From: Acholoe squamosa
Lineage: Eukaryota > Annelida > Polychaeta > Phyllodocida > Polynoidae
Length of the DNA: 64,000 nucleotides
Direction of reading: 5' to 3'
NCBI GenBank assembly: GCA_949317995.1
Contig: OX439040.1
Coordinates: 60,670,089-60,734,088 of the forward strand
The stretch's first letter is position 1, and every line of letters starts with the position of its first letter. The notes below the pieces were generated by a model, which made no database searches, had not been told where the DNA came from, and worked only from the letters and a program-made list of their open reading frames with translations. This document shows positions 1-10,323 of this stretch, piece after piece. The position numbers were made by a program, and so were the translations under genes.

Positions 1-243
1 AATGTATGACCTATCAAATTGAAGCTCTAAGCGTGGGTAATCCAGATCTTAAATCAATCGGCAAGTAAATCCATTAGTTTCAGCAGGGCGGGCGCCGATT
101 TCTTTTAATCGAAATCCAAGATGGCAGACATTGCAGAAAAATAATAGCCTTGACAATTTTGAGGCATAGATCTATGTAAATGCACTTTGCTTTTATTTGC
201 TTTTGAATCCTCCAATTTAATCTATAAGCAGAAGTTTTATTGT

Positions 244-845
244 TCAGGTGTACTTCAAAATATAAAAAAACGTTGGAATTTTAGAAAATGAATTGAGTAA
301 ACTTTGAAAAAAGTACATAATTTGATCTAGCCTCTTTTGGTTTATCTGTTCCTGGCAAGCAGTCAAGCTTATTTTAACGAGGTGGGGACCAGCGATGAAC
401 CAATGCCTTTTTATATATAGGGTAATGAAGATAGAGAAGGTAGTCTTCCTATTGTTAAAGTTTTCATAGACCATATCCAAGTAAGCACTGACAGCAGATA
501 ATGTAGAGTGATTTTTCTTGAAACCATGTTGGGCACAAGTGATATAATTTTTGCCTTCCATATAATTTTTAAGCCTTGTAATAACTAATTTTGCCAGGTA
601 GCGGAAGTTGGCTTATGGGCCTTAGATCGTTCACAGATTTTCTATTGGGCTTCTTTGGTATGGGGGTGACAATGGTATGTTTCCACACATCAGGAAAACT
701 TGTATCTAATAGTGATTTATTAAAGATCATCCTAAGCTTGCTACAGTCTCGAAGTATTACTGCTTAATGACAGAGGATTTCACATTTGTGATAGCAGATG
801 ACTTATCTTCATCAAACAGAGTAAACAATAGGTCATGCTTTACAC
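244..845 (-). pseudogene. LINE reverse transcriptase N-terminal part, broken
   Basis: Minus-strand pieces read FPDVWKHTIVTPIPKK, then SVNDLRPISQLPL, then QHGFKKNHSTLSAVSAYLDM and FSIFI. These are RT fingers and palm blocks 1 to 3 of LINEs (the 'v.PipK...p....RPIs' and 'QhGFr...ST..al' motifs). A frameshift lies before the 105-codon ORF and another just after FSIFI, where the first catalytic aspartate block should follow. The catalytic YADD box is not seen in the window. Confidence 0.8.
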
Positions 846-849
846 ATAT

Positions 850-1308
850 TTATGGTATATTGCTCCTATATAATACCTTGGGTAAAACATCTGCAAGTTT
901 TTTACCAATTTTAGTGAAAAATTCATTAATATAATCAGGGATTTGAGCAAGACCATATTTGTGCCCAGTCTCATCATCAATAAATTGATTTATACAGTCA
1001 CCTTTATATTTAGGGAGCAATTTTCTAACACCTCTCCAGAATTCATGAGGATCAGTTTTATGTTTATCCAGCAGCTTACTCAGGGTATTCTTTTTATTAA
1101 CAGCAATAGCAATGTCAACTCTCTTGGCAAATGTATCAGCGACAGCCAAGTCACCTGGGTTATTGTACAGCTTGGCTTGTTTATAAGCATTGTCACGGAG
1201 CCTCATTGCACCTATGATCTCATTTGTTAACCATACGGGCTTATCTATTGACACATATGTCCTCCTCAAGGGGGCTGTGGCACTTAATGCTTTAAGGAAA
1301 TTAGCCAT
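850..1308 (-). pseudogene. LINE ORF2 linker between endonuclease and RT
   Basis: A 152-codon open stretch containing WLTNEIIGAMRLRDNAYKQA and HEFWRGVRKLLPKYK. A pattern of 'W-t-e-i..a...RD..y..a' followed by 'n...k..W+.+..ll' is typical of the region between endonuclease and reverse transcriptase in CR1/Jockey-like ORF2 proteins. It lies exactly between the endonuclease and RT remnants on the same strand. Its open state is probably chance retention, since both neighbours are broken. Confidence 0.75.
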
Positions 1309-1429
1309 ATAGAACGAAAATAGTCAATTAATATCTTGTTGATAATTATAGTCAACCCAATTGCTATTGCAAAAGTCATGGTGAAAGACATTAATATCAA
1401 AATTTCTGTACACCCTTAGGAATTTTGTT

Positions 1430-2090
1430 TCTTTCACGTTTTAAGATTAGAAACACCGGCATGTGATCACTTAGGCGAATATTAACTGTACCATGGTGAC
1501 TCACATAATCACAGTTTGTATACATATGGTCAATAAGGGTTTTGGATAAACCTTTTACTCTTGTTGGGATCATAATATACTGTTTAAGACCATTGACATT
1601 AGTTATTCTCTTAATATGTTTTTGATCTATGTCAGACAGTGTAAGTAAATCAATATTAAAATCTCCAATATTACAATCTTTCGAGTGGGTACAGTTTTAT
1701 CAAGTAGATTAATCGAGTAGTCAATAACATGTTGATTCCCTACCTCAGGGCCTGTAGACTAGAATAACCTTATATATAGCTTTATGGATCTCAAGGTCAA
1801 TAGTCAAAACTTCATAATTTGGAGTTATTGCTGACTCAAGTGGACATTCAGTTATGATTATATCCTCTTTGACATAGAAAAGTAATCCGCCACAGTCTTT
1901 ATCAACATAAGGGCGTCGATCCAGCCTTACAATATTATAGCCAGGTTATGATATCATTGATGTATAATGATGTTTGTCTAACCATGTCTCACAGACACCC
2001 ATTACATCGGCATATGGAAGAATGTATGAGATTTTCCCATATAGACTGCATATGTTACAACCAATAAACTTCAACCCTTTATGTTGACTT
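1430..2090 (-). pseudogene. LINE endonuclease domain, broken
   Basis: Translated minus-strand pieces show typical AP-endonuclease landmarks of LINE ORF2: an N-terminal segment with NICSLYGKISYI and GVCETWLD near 1980-2080, a CGGLLFYVKEDI segment near 1870-1900, then GDFNID near 1660 and LSDHMPVFLI near 1450-1470. These correspond to the conserved ETWL, GDFN and SDH blocks; the last two carry catalytic residues in this family. At least one in-frame stop and frame changes between blocks show that it is not translatable as a unit. In live elements the domain nicks target DNA to prime reverse transcription. Confidence 0.8.
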
Positions 2091-2169
2091 AAATCATTTA
2101 CCTCGAAGCATTCACTCATCAGGGCTATTTATGCCATTCTGGCAGATAAGATCATATCTATATCTTGTA

Positions 2170-2430
2170 AGTGAACAATGGTTATGATGAAAAATGAAAA
2201 CACATAGGGGGGGGAGGGGGGAGAAATAAATCGTTCACATGGTGTGTTGCTTATAACTATAGCTATGGGACCACAAAGTTTGTGATATAGTCAGTGTGTG
2301 TGGGACTGCACACAGCGTTCCCCAAAGAAAACTTGAAAACAAGTAGCATTAAGGTCTTGTTATGTAATGCACTGGTGTTAGTGGTAAAGAATGTATAAGT
2401 GGTGATACATAGAGAGCCAGTGATATTAAG
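2170..2430. other. No gene seen; short G-rich run
   Basis: About 260 bp between the LINE and the hairpin repeat. It holds a short G-rich run near 2210-2221 and nothing recognisable as a gene or element boundary. Confidence 0.4.
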
Positions 2431-2438
2431 CTAATAGA

Positions 2439-2544
2439 TGATGCATATCGGGGCCCTAGGGCTGTATATGCTGTATATACCTGAGCCGCGGAGCGGCGAG
2501 GGTATATACAGCATATACAGCCCGTGGGGCCCCGATATGCATCA
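2439..2544. repeat. Long hairpin, head of composite repeat copy 1
   Basis: Two arms of about 43-44 bp pair with only a few mismatches around a loop that is itself a small palindrome. The loop form gagccgcggagcggcgag resembles loops at 27984 and 51645. Confidence 0.85.
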
Positions 2545-2707
2545 CCTAATAGGTTTATACCACCATTTCCTCCATTTTGTATCAATTTCTTACCTGAAAT
2601 CCAAAGAATATAGCCAGGCGAAGACATTTTGTAAGTGCTAGCGACACGGCCCGTGGCTGCCCTGCGCGAAGCCATTGTTTTTGTTCTGGCCGGGAGAGGT
2701 ACCACCG

Positions 2708-3120
2708 TGTTTACACTCACTTTTCGTATGGAATCCAGCCATGACATGTTATAATATTAAAATCCCAAGAAGTATTCGATCCATAGACGAGGAATGCGTG
2801 CTAATTTTCTCCATTTTCTTCAATATAAATAAGAATCCATTGATTTTCCAAACCGGTCCGCAGTTTTCGCCGTCTTCCTCGTACGGCGAGCGGATGACCT
2901 ATATCCACATCCGGGCCCCTGACACACTTTCGCCGAACAAGGAGGCGGGTGGGAATGGCCGGACCGCGACTCGCGTACGTTGGGAAAATCAATGGATTCT
3001 TATTTATATCGAAGAAAATGGAGACAATTAGCACGCATTCCTCGTCTATGGATCGAATACTTCTTGGGATTTTAATATTATAACATGTTATGGTTGGATT
3101 CCATACGAAAACTGACTGGA
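2708..3120. repeat. Large imperfect palindrome
   Basis: The left arm (2708-2850) is repeated in reverse complement at 2982-3120 with few differences; translations of opposite strands give nearly the same peptide. A GC-richer spacer of about 130 bp separates them. Copy 2 keeps only the inner 50 bp of each arm. Confidence 0.85.
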
Positions 3121-3173
3121 AACATAGCAGGTTAGAACTTATTTCCCTTCGCATTGGATTTCATCACCGTTCA

Positions 3174-3243
3174 GTGTGGCGCTATGGCTAAGGCCTTCGC
3201 CTACCACCACTGCGGCCGGGGTTCAATCCTGATACGAGTTGGG
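3174..3243 (+). repeat. tRNA-like pol III promoter segment in repeat copy 1
   Basis: An A-box-like gctatggctaagg is followed about 35 bp later by a B-box-like ggttcaatcc in the spacing of a tRNA. The stems are too degenerate for a functional tRNA. The stretch gcggccgggg before the B box is identical to that at 52363-52374, so both derive from one tRNA-like ancestor, as in SINEs. Confidence 0.6.
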
Positions 3244-3439
3244 ACGATTTTTCACATTGAAACAATGGCGAGGCTAAATTTCTATGTCCGCCAGCGTCTC
3301 CAAAAAAAGTCCAACGTGACCTCGAAAAAGTATATACCAAAAATTTCCAAAATGCACAAGGGTGGTATATGCAGAATAATGCACGGCTAAACTGCATATA
3401 AACCCACCGGAAGTCCCGAAATCGTGGTATAATCACTGT

Positions 3440-3675
3440 TATATGGCAATTTCAGTTGCCACAGTTGAACCTAAGGAACATATATACACATTTGCATAGT
3501 TGCCATTTGCCAAACGTAAGCAATGAACAGTAATCATTGTGCAATAATCTTTAGTAATCTATTGATCAAATGATCTTAGATACTTTAGCTGACCTTATAT
3601 AGATAAATTGACATAGATTAGACAATGATACCTGCAGGTATGACTGAAAACAAAATAATCATTGGTACTGGAAAT
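3440..3675. other. No gene seen
   Basis: AT-rich spacer between the composite repeat and the next gene remnant; nothing recognised. Confidence 0.4.
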
Positions 3676-3679
3676 GATT

Positions 3680-4617
3680 CGTAGCAAAAAAAAAAGTTTC
3701 CCCCCCCCCGGTAGGTTGAGGTTCTGTGTTTGCCTGTAGTTGGTAGTAATGACCTGCGCCAGGTGTTTCTCCATACTGTACTTCCCCTGTGTTCTGGACT
3801 ATGGTGAATTCATCTTTGTGCTGGACCGATGAAGAAGGCAATCCTCCACCATCATTACTTTCACTGGCCTCCCAACAGATAACTGTTTAAATTAAAACAA
3901 ATATCAGAAACTTTACTGACACATTTCTCTCTCAGCCTCTATAGTCCATATATCATACATATAAATCATTTCTTAAACCAGCAGACGTGGGTTCCCTTTC
4001 AAATATTAACCGTCACATATAGTGTGTGAAGTCTTATCTTGACAAAATACAACACAAAAGGAATAACACCATTTAATGTCTACATGAATTCTGTTTTTTT
4101 TCTTAGATCAAACACTTTTTTCATTTACCTGATCTGGGGATGAGCAAAGGGTTGTCCCCTGAAGCTCCCATGACACTGAATGGCTCGTGGGTTGTGTGGT
4201 AAGTGGAAACAAGGCCAACAGATTAGAGACACCAGGATAATCATTGATTTTTTTTTAACATAATGAAACATGACCAATATTGGTTTATGGATTAGGAATT
4301 ATACAGTGAGACATCTAGTCACATACATGGACAGGCAAAGTTAAATATATATTTAAAAGTCAGAAATTATTTACCTCCATCAGTTTCAGGGTGAGAAAGG
4401 AAAACGGCCATGTTAGAAGTCTGCAGCGTAAAGACTTCAGGATGGTAACTCTCATCTGTGGCCTTGTTCTCATCTGTGTCTCATTGATCTGGTTCAGGTT
4501 GTTCAGGTTCAGGTTGTTCAGGTTCAGGTGATCCTGGTTCAGGTGTGTCTGCTTGAGGGGTCTCGGCTTGTTGCTGCTCAATTCTAACTTCTCGGACAGA
4601 TTGTTGAGTCTGCATCC
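3680..4617 (-). pseudogene. Spliced gene remnant with proline/glutamate repeat
   Basis: Three minus-strand blocks look like exons. The first (4617 down to 4375) begins at an AG and ends at a consensus donor GGAG|GTAAAT. One frame encodes a Q-rich start and a P-E-P-E-Q repeat, but a TGA (near 4479) interrupts it. The second ends at 4129 with donor CAG|GTAAAT and reads HEPFSVMGASGDNPLLIP. The third starts at 3882 after a pyrimidine-rich AG and reads through a 60-codon ORF rich in T, Q and G until a G run. The 5' limit of the second exon was not fixed. No family is recognised. The in-frame stop and weak boundaries argue for a decayed or partly non-coding locus; it could also be the 3' part of the gene at 6.2-9.2 kb. 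Confidence 0.35.
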
Positions 4618-4639
4618 CTACCTAGACAACATGTGAACC

Positions 4640-6160
4640 TATCTCAAAATAGATCAAATCCCCAAAAAATAAGTTATCTTAATAGAACCTTCAGTAAGTA
4701 ATAACATACCCACTCCTATTGTCCACCTCTTTGTCGACCAAAATTTATATAGTAAATATTGTACCCCAACTAAAACAAGAACAGGCTTGAGGCCTTTTAA
4801 CCGCATCTTATACATTGAACACAGAGGTCTGTGTTTTTAACCTGCCAGCTATTGATGTAGAGGTAAATTAAATAAAATTAGAAGTATGCCGAAAATGTAG
4901 GCATCAAAAATTATTTTGGGCACAACTTTAACTACACTTAAAATTAAAATCTTGATCCCGATGAAGGATTCTTAATGAATCAGAAACGTTGATCACATCT
5001 CTGCATATTAGAAAATTCATTGAATTTCTGTACTATCCCACTGTTTTATGGGAAATAAAACCAGACATGAATTTAATTTGCCAGAGTTGGGTTTTGTGTG
5101 AATTTTCGAGTATAGTGAAATTAATTTTGTTCAAGAATTACTCACCCTTTGTTATATTTTGGTTGACTGAGTGGCTCACCACCTCATTCAACTTTTGCAC
5201 TGTTTTCACTATTTTTTTTTAAGAATCTTATCAGTAGTCGCTGCTGTTTGGAGACCAGTCTCACACCTCTTTTGGAGATGGTCTGCATTGATAGTCATAG
5301 CATTAAATGACTGGGACAAAGATAAGACACAGTCCTGCATCCCTATAATCCTTTCGTGCCCAGAATTATTTATAGAAAGCTAATTTATTCAACAAACTTG
5401 GCACTGTAAAGGCTATTACCTGTATCATGTTCAAAATAACATACCTTTTTAAATGGTAAGAAAAAGTACATTAAAGTAGCTTTCAGAAAATGCAATGAGA
5501 AGCCTATGTAAGAGTTTTACATGAATAAGTAGGAAATGATAATGGCACAACATTGTAGAAATGGGCTGATTCAGATAGAAGTGCCCAGAACATCATCCTT
5601 TTTAAGACTTTCATTTCATTTTGATGTGGAATAGGCTGTTATCAATCAATAAATTGGGTTTTTTTTGTATGTAGTACGGGGTATACCCGATACTACATAT
5701 TAATAAAGTGTTTTTTTGACAGTTCAAAGGATATCATATTGATGGAAATCGAAGAAAATATGTAGTATAATTGAACTCCTTTGGGAAAATCACATGGAAA
5801 ATGTTTTATCAATATTTTTGGTATTTTTATCAATATTTCTGTGAATTTAGTGATTTTTCTGGAATTTCCCCATATTTCTAATGGCGAGAGCACGCACTTT
5901 TCATGTATTTACAGTTATTTTTAATTCATTATTTTTTGCAATAGTACCTACTAATGATATACATGCTTATTGCACCATAACAAATTTGGTACCATTAGAA
6001 AGTACTTGATATTAGGAGTCTTCTGGTGTTAGAATCATCTTAATCTGATAATGATTAAACCCATGGTGGTCTGTTAAACATATATACATGGTTGAGAGCG
6101 CACTTTTGCTATTCTGGGCACGTAAGGGATAAAACCCACATTCATCTTACTTTGGGCGTC
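4640..6160. other. Mostly unannotated spacer
   Basis: AT-rich. It contains a ribozyme-like motif at 4951-4995 and an imperfect 32-bp palindrome at 5668-5699 (tatgtagta against tactacata). No convincing exon was found. Confidence 0.45.
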
Positions 6161-6170
6161 AGTCAACTTC

Positions 6171-9100
6171 TCACAGTTCTCTTTTAATTATATCACTCAA
6201 CTTATCAAGAGCTTTAACTAGTTGAGCTTGTTGTCCAACTATTTGGTTTGTCAGTTCCATTTGCACATTGCCCGGAGCTATACCGTCTTCCTCTACTTCT
6301 TTCTTTTGTTGCTCTAAGGCTTTACATTGGATTTCAAGCATAGTGTCTCTTTGAGAAGTCAGACACTGTTCTGTTTCATGTGAATGATCGTGAAGAGCAT
6401 TGTTCAACCCAGTAGTTACCCCTTTAAATGCTTTTACCATAATACAGGAGGTTTCTTGGGTATTTTGTGCTAATTCATCTTGGTGTTTGAAAAGAGACTC
6501 GCATAATTTTTTATTCTGCTCCAAAATAATATCTGTTCTTTGCTCCAGCAATGAGCAGGTAGTCTGGAATTCTTCTTTCCAGCCCTCATCTAGTCCATGA
6601 GACAAAAAGAGTTCCCTCCTTTTACTGTCCGACCTGTCTGTGTCTAAATGATGCGAGGTACTTTGATCAGCTGTCCATTTATTGCTTGCTGCTGTCTTCT
6701 CCACCTTTTTCTTTTTAACAGAAGCAGGTGTACTAGTATTGAAAACAGCAGATACATCATTCTTCTCCACTCCTGAAATGTTAACATCCTCTATTAAACC
6801 TGAAAAAGGTCTGTTTCTCTTTTTGTCTTTATGGCAGGTTCAGTGTAACTAACCTCCTCTGATTAATGTTTGGATGGACCAGGTTTGATATCAGGTAGAG
6901 TATTAACAGGAGTGACCTTCTCTTTGACCACAGGTTTGCCCACTGCAATCCTCTTTAAGGTGTATGAGGTGGATGCCTTCTGGTTGACTACAGCCTGTGT
7001 TTTAGCTTTTTTGGGAGTGTTCCTTTCTACCACTTCCACAGCTGCCGCTAAAAGTACTTTCTTTCTCTCTATCCTTGCTTTGGCATGAGGAGACAATTCC
7101 TCTTCCTCCCCCCTTGTCCTTCTTTATCTGCACGATGCATGTTTTTTTATCATTTTCCCTTTTGTTGAATCTCAACATGGACTGTCTTGAAACTCTTTTA
7201 GGAGGAGGACTTTTTAGGTCATTGTCGTCAGGCAGTGATTCATTCGGCTTGCCAGATACATTTTCCTCCACCTCCTCGTGCATGTAGTTGTCTACTGCGT
7301 TTGTTGGATCATGCTCTTCCTCCGAGTCAGCACGTTGTACTCATCCTCATCCACCATAGGGTCTGAGCTGGAAAAAAGGTAAAAATATGATTATTTATAT
7401 TTATTGTTGGGCAAAAAAATAAAACAAATTCATGAAATATTTGGTCGAGGTTAAAATTTATATTTTGGGAGTATTTCTGTTTGCTTCATGTTACTCATAA
7501 ATTGATTTTTCATTTCTTTGGGTATTATATAAAAACAATAAAAAAAATATGCTCCTCTTGGGTAAAGCATGTCTTAAAGGAGTATTTCTTTATGACTTAG
7601 GCTACTGTTAACTTACCCCCGTCTTCATCTACAGCAAGTAAATTGCCCTCTAGTACTGCCGTCAATGCGTCGCTGGGCATTTCCATTGACACGTAATCCT
7701 CCCTCTCTGGTCTATGTGGGTCATAACACGACCATGGTTCCTCGTTCCTGCCTCCTCCTTTAAGGTTTGGGGGCTGCATGCTAGGTATTCCTGCAAAAAT
7801 AAATAAATAATCTACTGTAATAAAGAGGACATAAAAAATAGAAACTTGACAAATTGACTGCTTAGTGTTAAAAACTTTGTGGCATTAAAAAAAATGTATA
7901 GGACATGAAAAACACACACATTCTTTACACAAATTTTGGTAAAAACTCACCTAAGACCACATCTTCTCCTACCCAGTCCATGATTGCTCCAAATCTGTGA
8001 GATAATCCTCCTCCTTCCTCTGCCCGCTGCCCGAGCGGTATTTGCTGTCTGTCATTTGCCTCTGGAAAAGTTTTAAAATACTACTCTTGAACAGGTATGA
8101 TCATGTAAAGAACAAAACACTTTTCATGTAAAATGCAAAAGACAAAGACTAAAGGAACGAGTTCTGTGGTCCAACTATTTATGTAATTCCTATGAGAAGA
8201 GAATGGACCAGAAGTTATGGAGGGTTTAAGGTCACAGTGTGAGTATATGTACAGTTATATATGAATTCATTTAGCATAAATAAAGTTATGAGCACTTTAG
8301 CATAATTTATATAAAAAAAAAAAGGAAGTCTACAGGCTACAGGAAAACATTGATTTCTGTTTAGCTTATGATATTAAGTCTTATTTTTATATTTAGAACA
8401 TAGTACAGTTGATTACTTTAATTAGGAATAACATATTTTTTTAAGGAGATCATTTTTATGAGACAATGAATTTCCCTGCAGAATAAAGTAAATTAAATGA
8501 AACAGACTTACCTGACAACTCCTCCCATGCTAGTTTCTTCATTACGGTGCCATTTCTGCTGGACTTAAATTTGCCTTTCAAAACTGGCTTGAGGTGGTTG
8601 GCACCATATATAAGTGCCTTGAGTTCTAACTTATTCCAATGTTTCAATTGGCCTTCAGAAGAGGATGACACGGATGTGTTCCTGGACGTGTTACCTCCAC
8701 GTCCGCAGCCAGACCCCCGGGCTCCACGGGATCCATGGGTTCCACTGGAGCTTCCACGGGAGGCACCCCTACCAGAAACACCGGACCCTCAGGGCCTACA
8801 CCTTGGCCTGCTTGGAGCTCCTCCATGGCTTTCTCTTTCCCCCCTACCTCAACCCCTTGGACTAAATAGAGCAGAAATTCATCATCAGGTAGGTAAGAGG
8901 GATCTCTCACAGGGTTATCGTCAGGAGGAGGTTGAAAAGCAGGCCTCCTCATGGGTATGCCATAGTGCATTGGATGCTCCCTGCTTGGGGGCTTTCCGCG
9001 CTGTCTTTTTTTTAGAGAGTTGTTGAGCAGCATATTTCTTGTCTAGTGAATGTCTGTACCTGTACACCATGTAATTTATATCTTGTGTGCTGCCAGTACC

Positions 9101-9172
9101 AGAAAAATGACAAGGTTTCAAAGAGTCATTGTATTCCTCCTCCTCGTCTGGCACATATTCTTCATACTCCAA
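6171..9172 (-). pseudogene. Decayed multi-exon gene with Myb/SANT-like domain
   Basis: Minus-strand exons inferred from splice sites and frame continuity: 9172-8512, 8061-7951, 7790-7617, about 7362-6860, and 6772-6171 (TGA at 6171). Junctions such as TCAG|GTAAGT with CCAG|AGGC keep frame. The end of exon 1 carries LKGKFKSSRNGT and KKLAWEEL, continued across the first intron; this matches the Myb/SANT-like (trihelix) DNA-binding domain common in transposon-linked and domesticated proteins. The N-terminus is acidic and the last exon (about 200 codons) is rich in Q, E and K and probably coiled coil. Frame breaks occur at an 8-A run near 9010, near 8690, near 7330 and near 7100, so the copy is probably a pseudogene unless these are assembly indels. 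No initiating ATG was found at the 5' end, which abuts another repeat. Confidence 0.55.
8456..8671 (-). pseudogene. Myb/SANT-like domain exon end
   Basis: This part of exon 1 encodes the recognisable first half of a Myb/SANT-like fold: HWNKLELKALIYG, then LKPVLKGKFKSS, then KKLAWEELS. The coding part ends at 8512 with the donor; sequence from 8511 down to 8456 is intron that happens to stay open. The upstream frame joins only after a shift near 8690. Confidence 0.6.
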
Positions 9173-9189
9173 ATGTGAGCCAGCAAGCA

Positions 9190-9268
9190 GAAATGGGGGT
9201 TCCTGTGGGATTTAGTACCTGTTTTAGCCACCAGGGGGCACCACTATGGGCTAGAATAGGAAAATATG
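9190..9268 (+). repeat. Left fragment of repeat split by the LTR element
   Basis: Matches 52822-52912 closely, including ttagccaccagggggcac and ctagaatagg. The matching sequence resumes on the far side of the LTR retrotransposon at 21879, so it is the left half of the pre-insertion repeat. It contains a CTCF-like motif at 9228-9241. Confidence 0.85.
9228..9241 (+). promoter_or_regulatory. CTCF-like motif in repeat
   Basis: CCACCAGGGGGCAC fits the bilaterian CTCF core consensus CCASYAGRKGGCRS at every position. The same 14-mer is at 52868-52881 in the related repeat. Binding is not shown by sequence alone. Confidence 0.4.
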
Positions 9269-9272
9269 CCTA
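9269..9272. repeat. Target site duplication, left (CCTA)
   Basis: CCTA directly precedes the left LTR and directly follows the right LTR at 21875-21878. Four to six bp is normal for Ty3/gypsy integrases. Confidence 0.85.
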
Positions 9273-9637
9273 TGTAATGGTTCGTATTGACTTATATGTT
9301 GGGTGGCTCTTTGGCTCGCTTACCACTAGAAATACCAACACAACACGAGTAGTTCGGGTTGGGCAAAGCCCCAGAAACCCCTACCTCTCGGGTAGGACTT
9401 TATTCCACTCTAGTCTACAGGTTAGGCTGCGCGTCTGGACTGGACTAGATCCAGTCACCTTCTGCCGCTCGTCCGGCTCCTTAGTAGGAGCTGGACGCGA
9501 GGCATGGTGCCGCCCCCTCTTGTACCAACGGGGTATCACAAAGCGACACCTAGCTGGCATAGAAGGAACAGGCACCACACGAACACGTCTCTCGGATGAA
9601 CGGCACTAATATATATACGACGATACCGGCCCCTACA
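9273..9637 (-). repeat. 3' LTR (left copy)
   Basis: Runs TGTAATGG to CCCCTACA on the plus strand, so TG..CA ends. On the element strand it holds TATATATA (9610-9617) about 20 bp from its 5' edge and AATAAA (9399-9404), the likely polyadenylation signal in this copy. Sequence matches 21510-21874 throughout. Confidence 0.95.
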
Positions 9638-9648
9638 CCACCCCCACT
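9638..9648 (-). promoter_or_regulatory. Polypurine tract
   Basis: Element-strand AGTGGGGGTGG directly abuts the 3' LTR, the expected place for the plus-strand DNA primer. It is short, with two T interruptions. Confidence 0.7.
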
Positions 9649-9981
9649 AGACTATACCTAGGGTTGGGTGTAATTAACAAAAACCTATTGTTTTAACTTT
9701 GTACAGTAATATCATATACAAATAGGTAAGTCTATATATACAGTTCGTATAGGATATAGAACATCTAGGGGCATTATAAATAATATGTACATAATGAGGC
9801 ATCGTCGCATATAACCCGAAGTAATGATAATTAATAATAACGAATAGGAGGTGGCGCCTTATGCACCATCGACCTATGGTGATATGTAGTAACAGTGTTA
9901 CAATAGTGTTATTATTATAAACAAGACGCATTAAAAAGTGGTAGACGAGTAATCAGGTGATATGAATAAAATTTTACAGTA
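9649..9981. other. AT-rich 3' untranslated part of the LTR element
   Basis: No ORF is convincing here. Composition drops sharply in GC compared with the coding part of the element. Presumed 3' UTR between the last ORF and the purine tract. Confidence 0.5.
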
Positions 9982-10311
9982 TTAACTAACCGACCCGAGG
10001 TGGGGTAGATAACCCGAGAGAAAAATTTTGTTTGTTTCAATTACAAGAATATATATTTGGTATAAAAATATATTTATACAAAAAAATAATAATACTGACA
10101 AATATAGGTGTCCTTCCAGGGTAGCAGGATCACCCTTACAATATACCGGACTTCCGGCGAATCTGGAACGACTGGTTTCTGCAGCTCCATCCGGCGACAT
10201 ATGTGTGGTGGCAAGCCACGTTGCTGTTGTGATGTGCCCTGATGAAGATGGGAAGATGGAGCCCCGGGTAGGTGTGGTAATCCTTTTTGGTGTGTCGGGT
10301 TTAGCGTCCAT
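9982..10311 (-). CDS. Small ORF with hydrophobic C-terminus, last in LTR element
   Basis: A 109-codon ORF with an ATG at 10311 in good Kozak context (A at -3, G at +4). It lies in the same frame as the preceding 302-codon ORF, separated from it by the TAA at 10324-10326 plus four codons. The first about 65 residues are S/T/P/A-rich. Then LYLSVLLFFCINIFLYQ and following residues form one run of about 23 hydrophobic residues that could span a membrane. AT-rich DNA readily yields such runs by chance, so this is a candidate only. It could be read through from the upstream ORF, initiated separately, or untranslated. Confidence 0.35.
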   Translation of the reverse strand: MDAKPDTPKRITTPTRGSIFPSSSGHITTATWLATTHMSPDGAAETSRSRFAGSPVYCKGDPATLEGHLYLSVLLFFCINIFLYQIYILVIETNKIFLSGYLPHLGSVS

Positions 10312-10323
10312 CTTCGCTGCAGG

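Larger units (their letters stand above)
1..2150 (-). mobile_element. Decayed non-LTR retrotransposon (CR1/Jockey-like LINE)
   Basis: Reading the minus strand from about 2150 leftward gives, in order, an apurinic-type endonuclease, a linker and the start of a reverse transcriptase, which is the ORF2 order of CR1/Jockey/Rex-like LINEs. Frames change several times and stops interrupt the domains, so the copy is dead. It runs into the left window edge, so the RT palm, thumb and 3' end are lost or outside. Clade assignment is a guess from motif style; family membership as a LINE is well supported. Confidence 0.85.
2431..3435 (+). repeat. Hairpin-headed composite repeat, copy 1
   Basis: Starts with a near-perfect hairpin (arms about 2439-2481 and 2501-2544, loop gagccgcggagcggcgag), followed by a conserved tract (tttcctccattttgta near 2566) shared with copies at 27.9 and 51.6 kb. 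A second large imperfect palindrome (arms about 2708-2850 and 2982-3120) comes next, then a tRNA-like segment at 3174-3243, and a short terminal hairpin near 3360-3408 (ggtggtatatgcag against ctgcatataaaccc). No coding capacity is evident; ORFs called on both strands here are mirror images of the palindrome. Element limits are approximate and no target duplication was identified. Confidence 0.65.

Noticed and set aside
2675..3154. Two opposite-strand ORFs encoding nearly the same peptide
   Set aside because: Mirror images produced by the large palindrome.
3174..3243. Functional tRNA gene
   Set aside because: Only the A- and B-box-like parts are kept; acceptor and anticodon stems do not form.
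9046..9609. 187-codon plus-strand ORF across the left LTR
   Set aside because: It runs from a split repeat into the LTR, opposite to the element's coding strand; the LTR part recurs identically in the other LTR.
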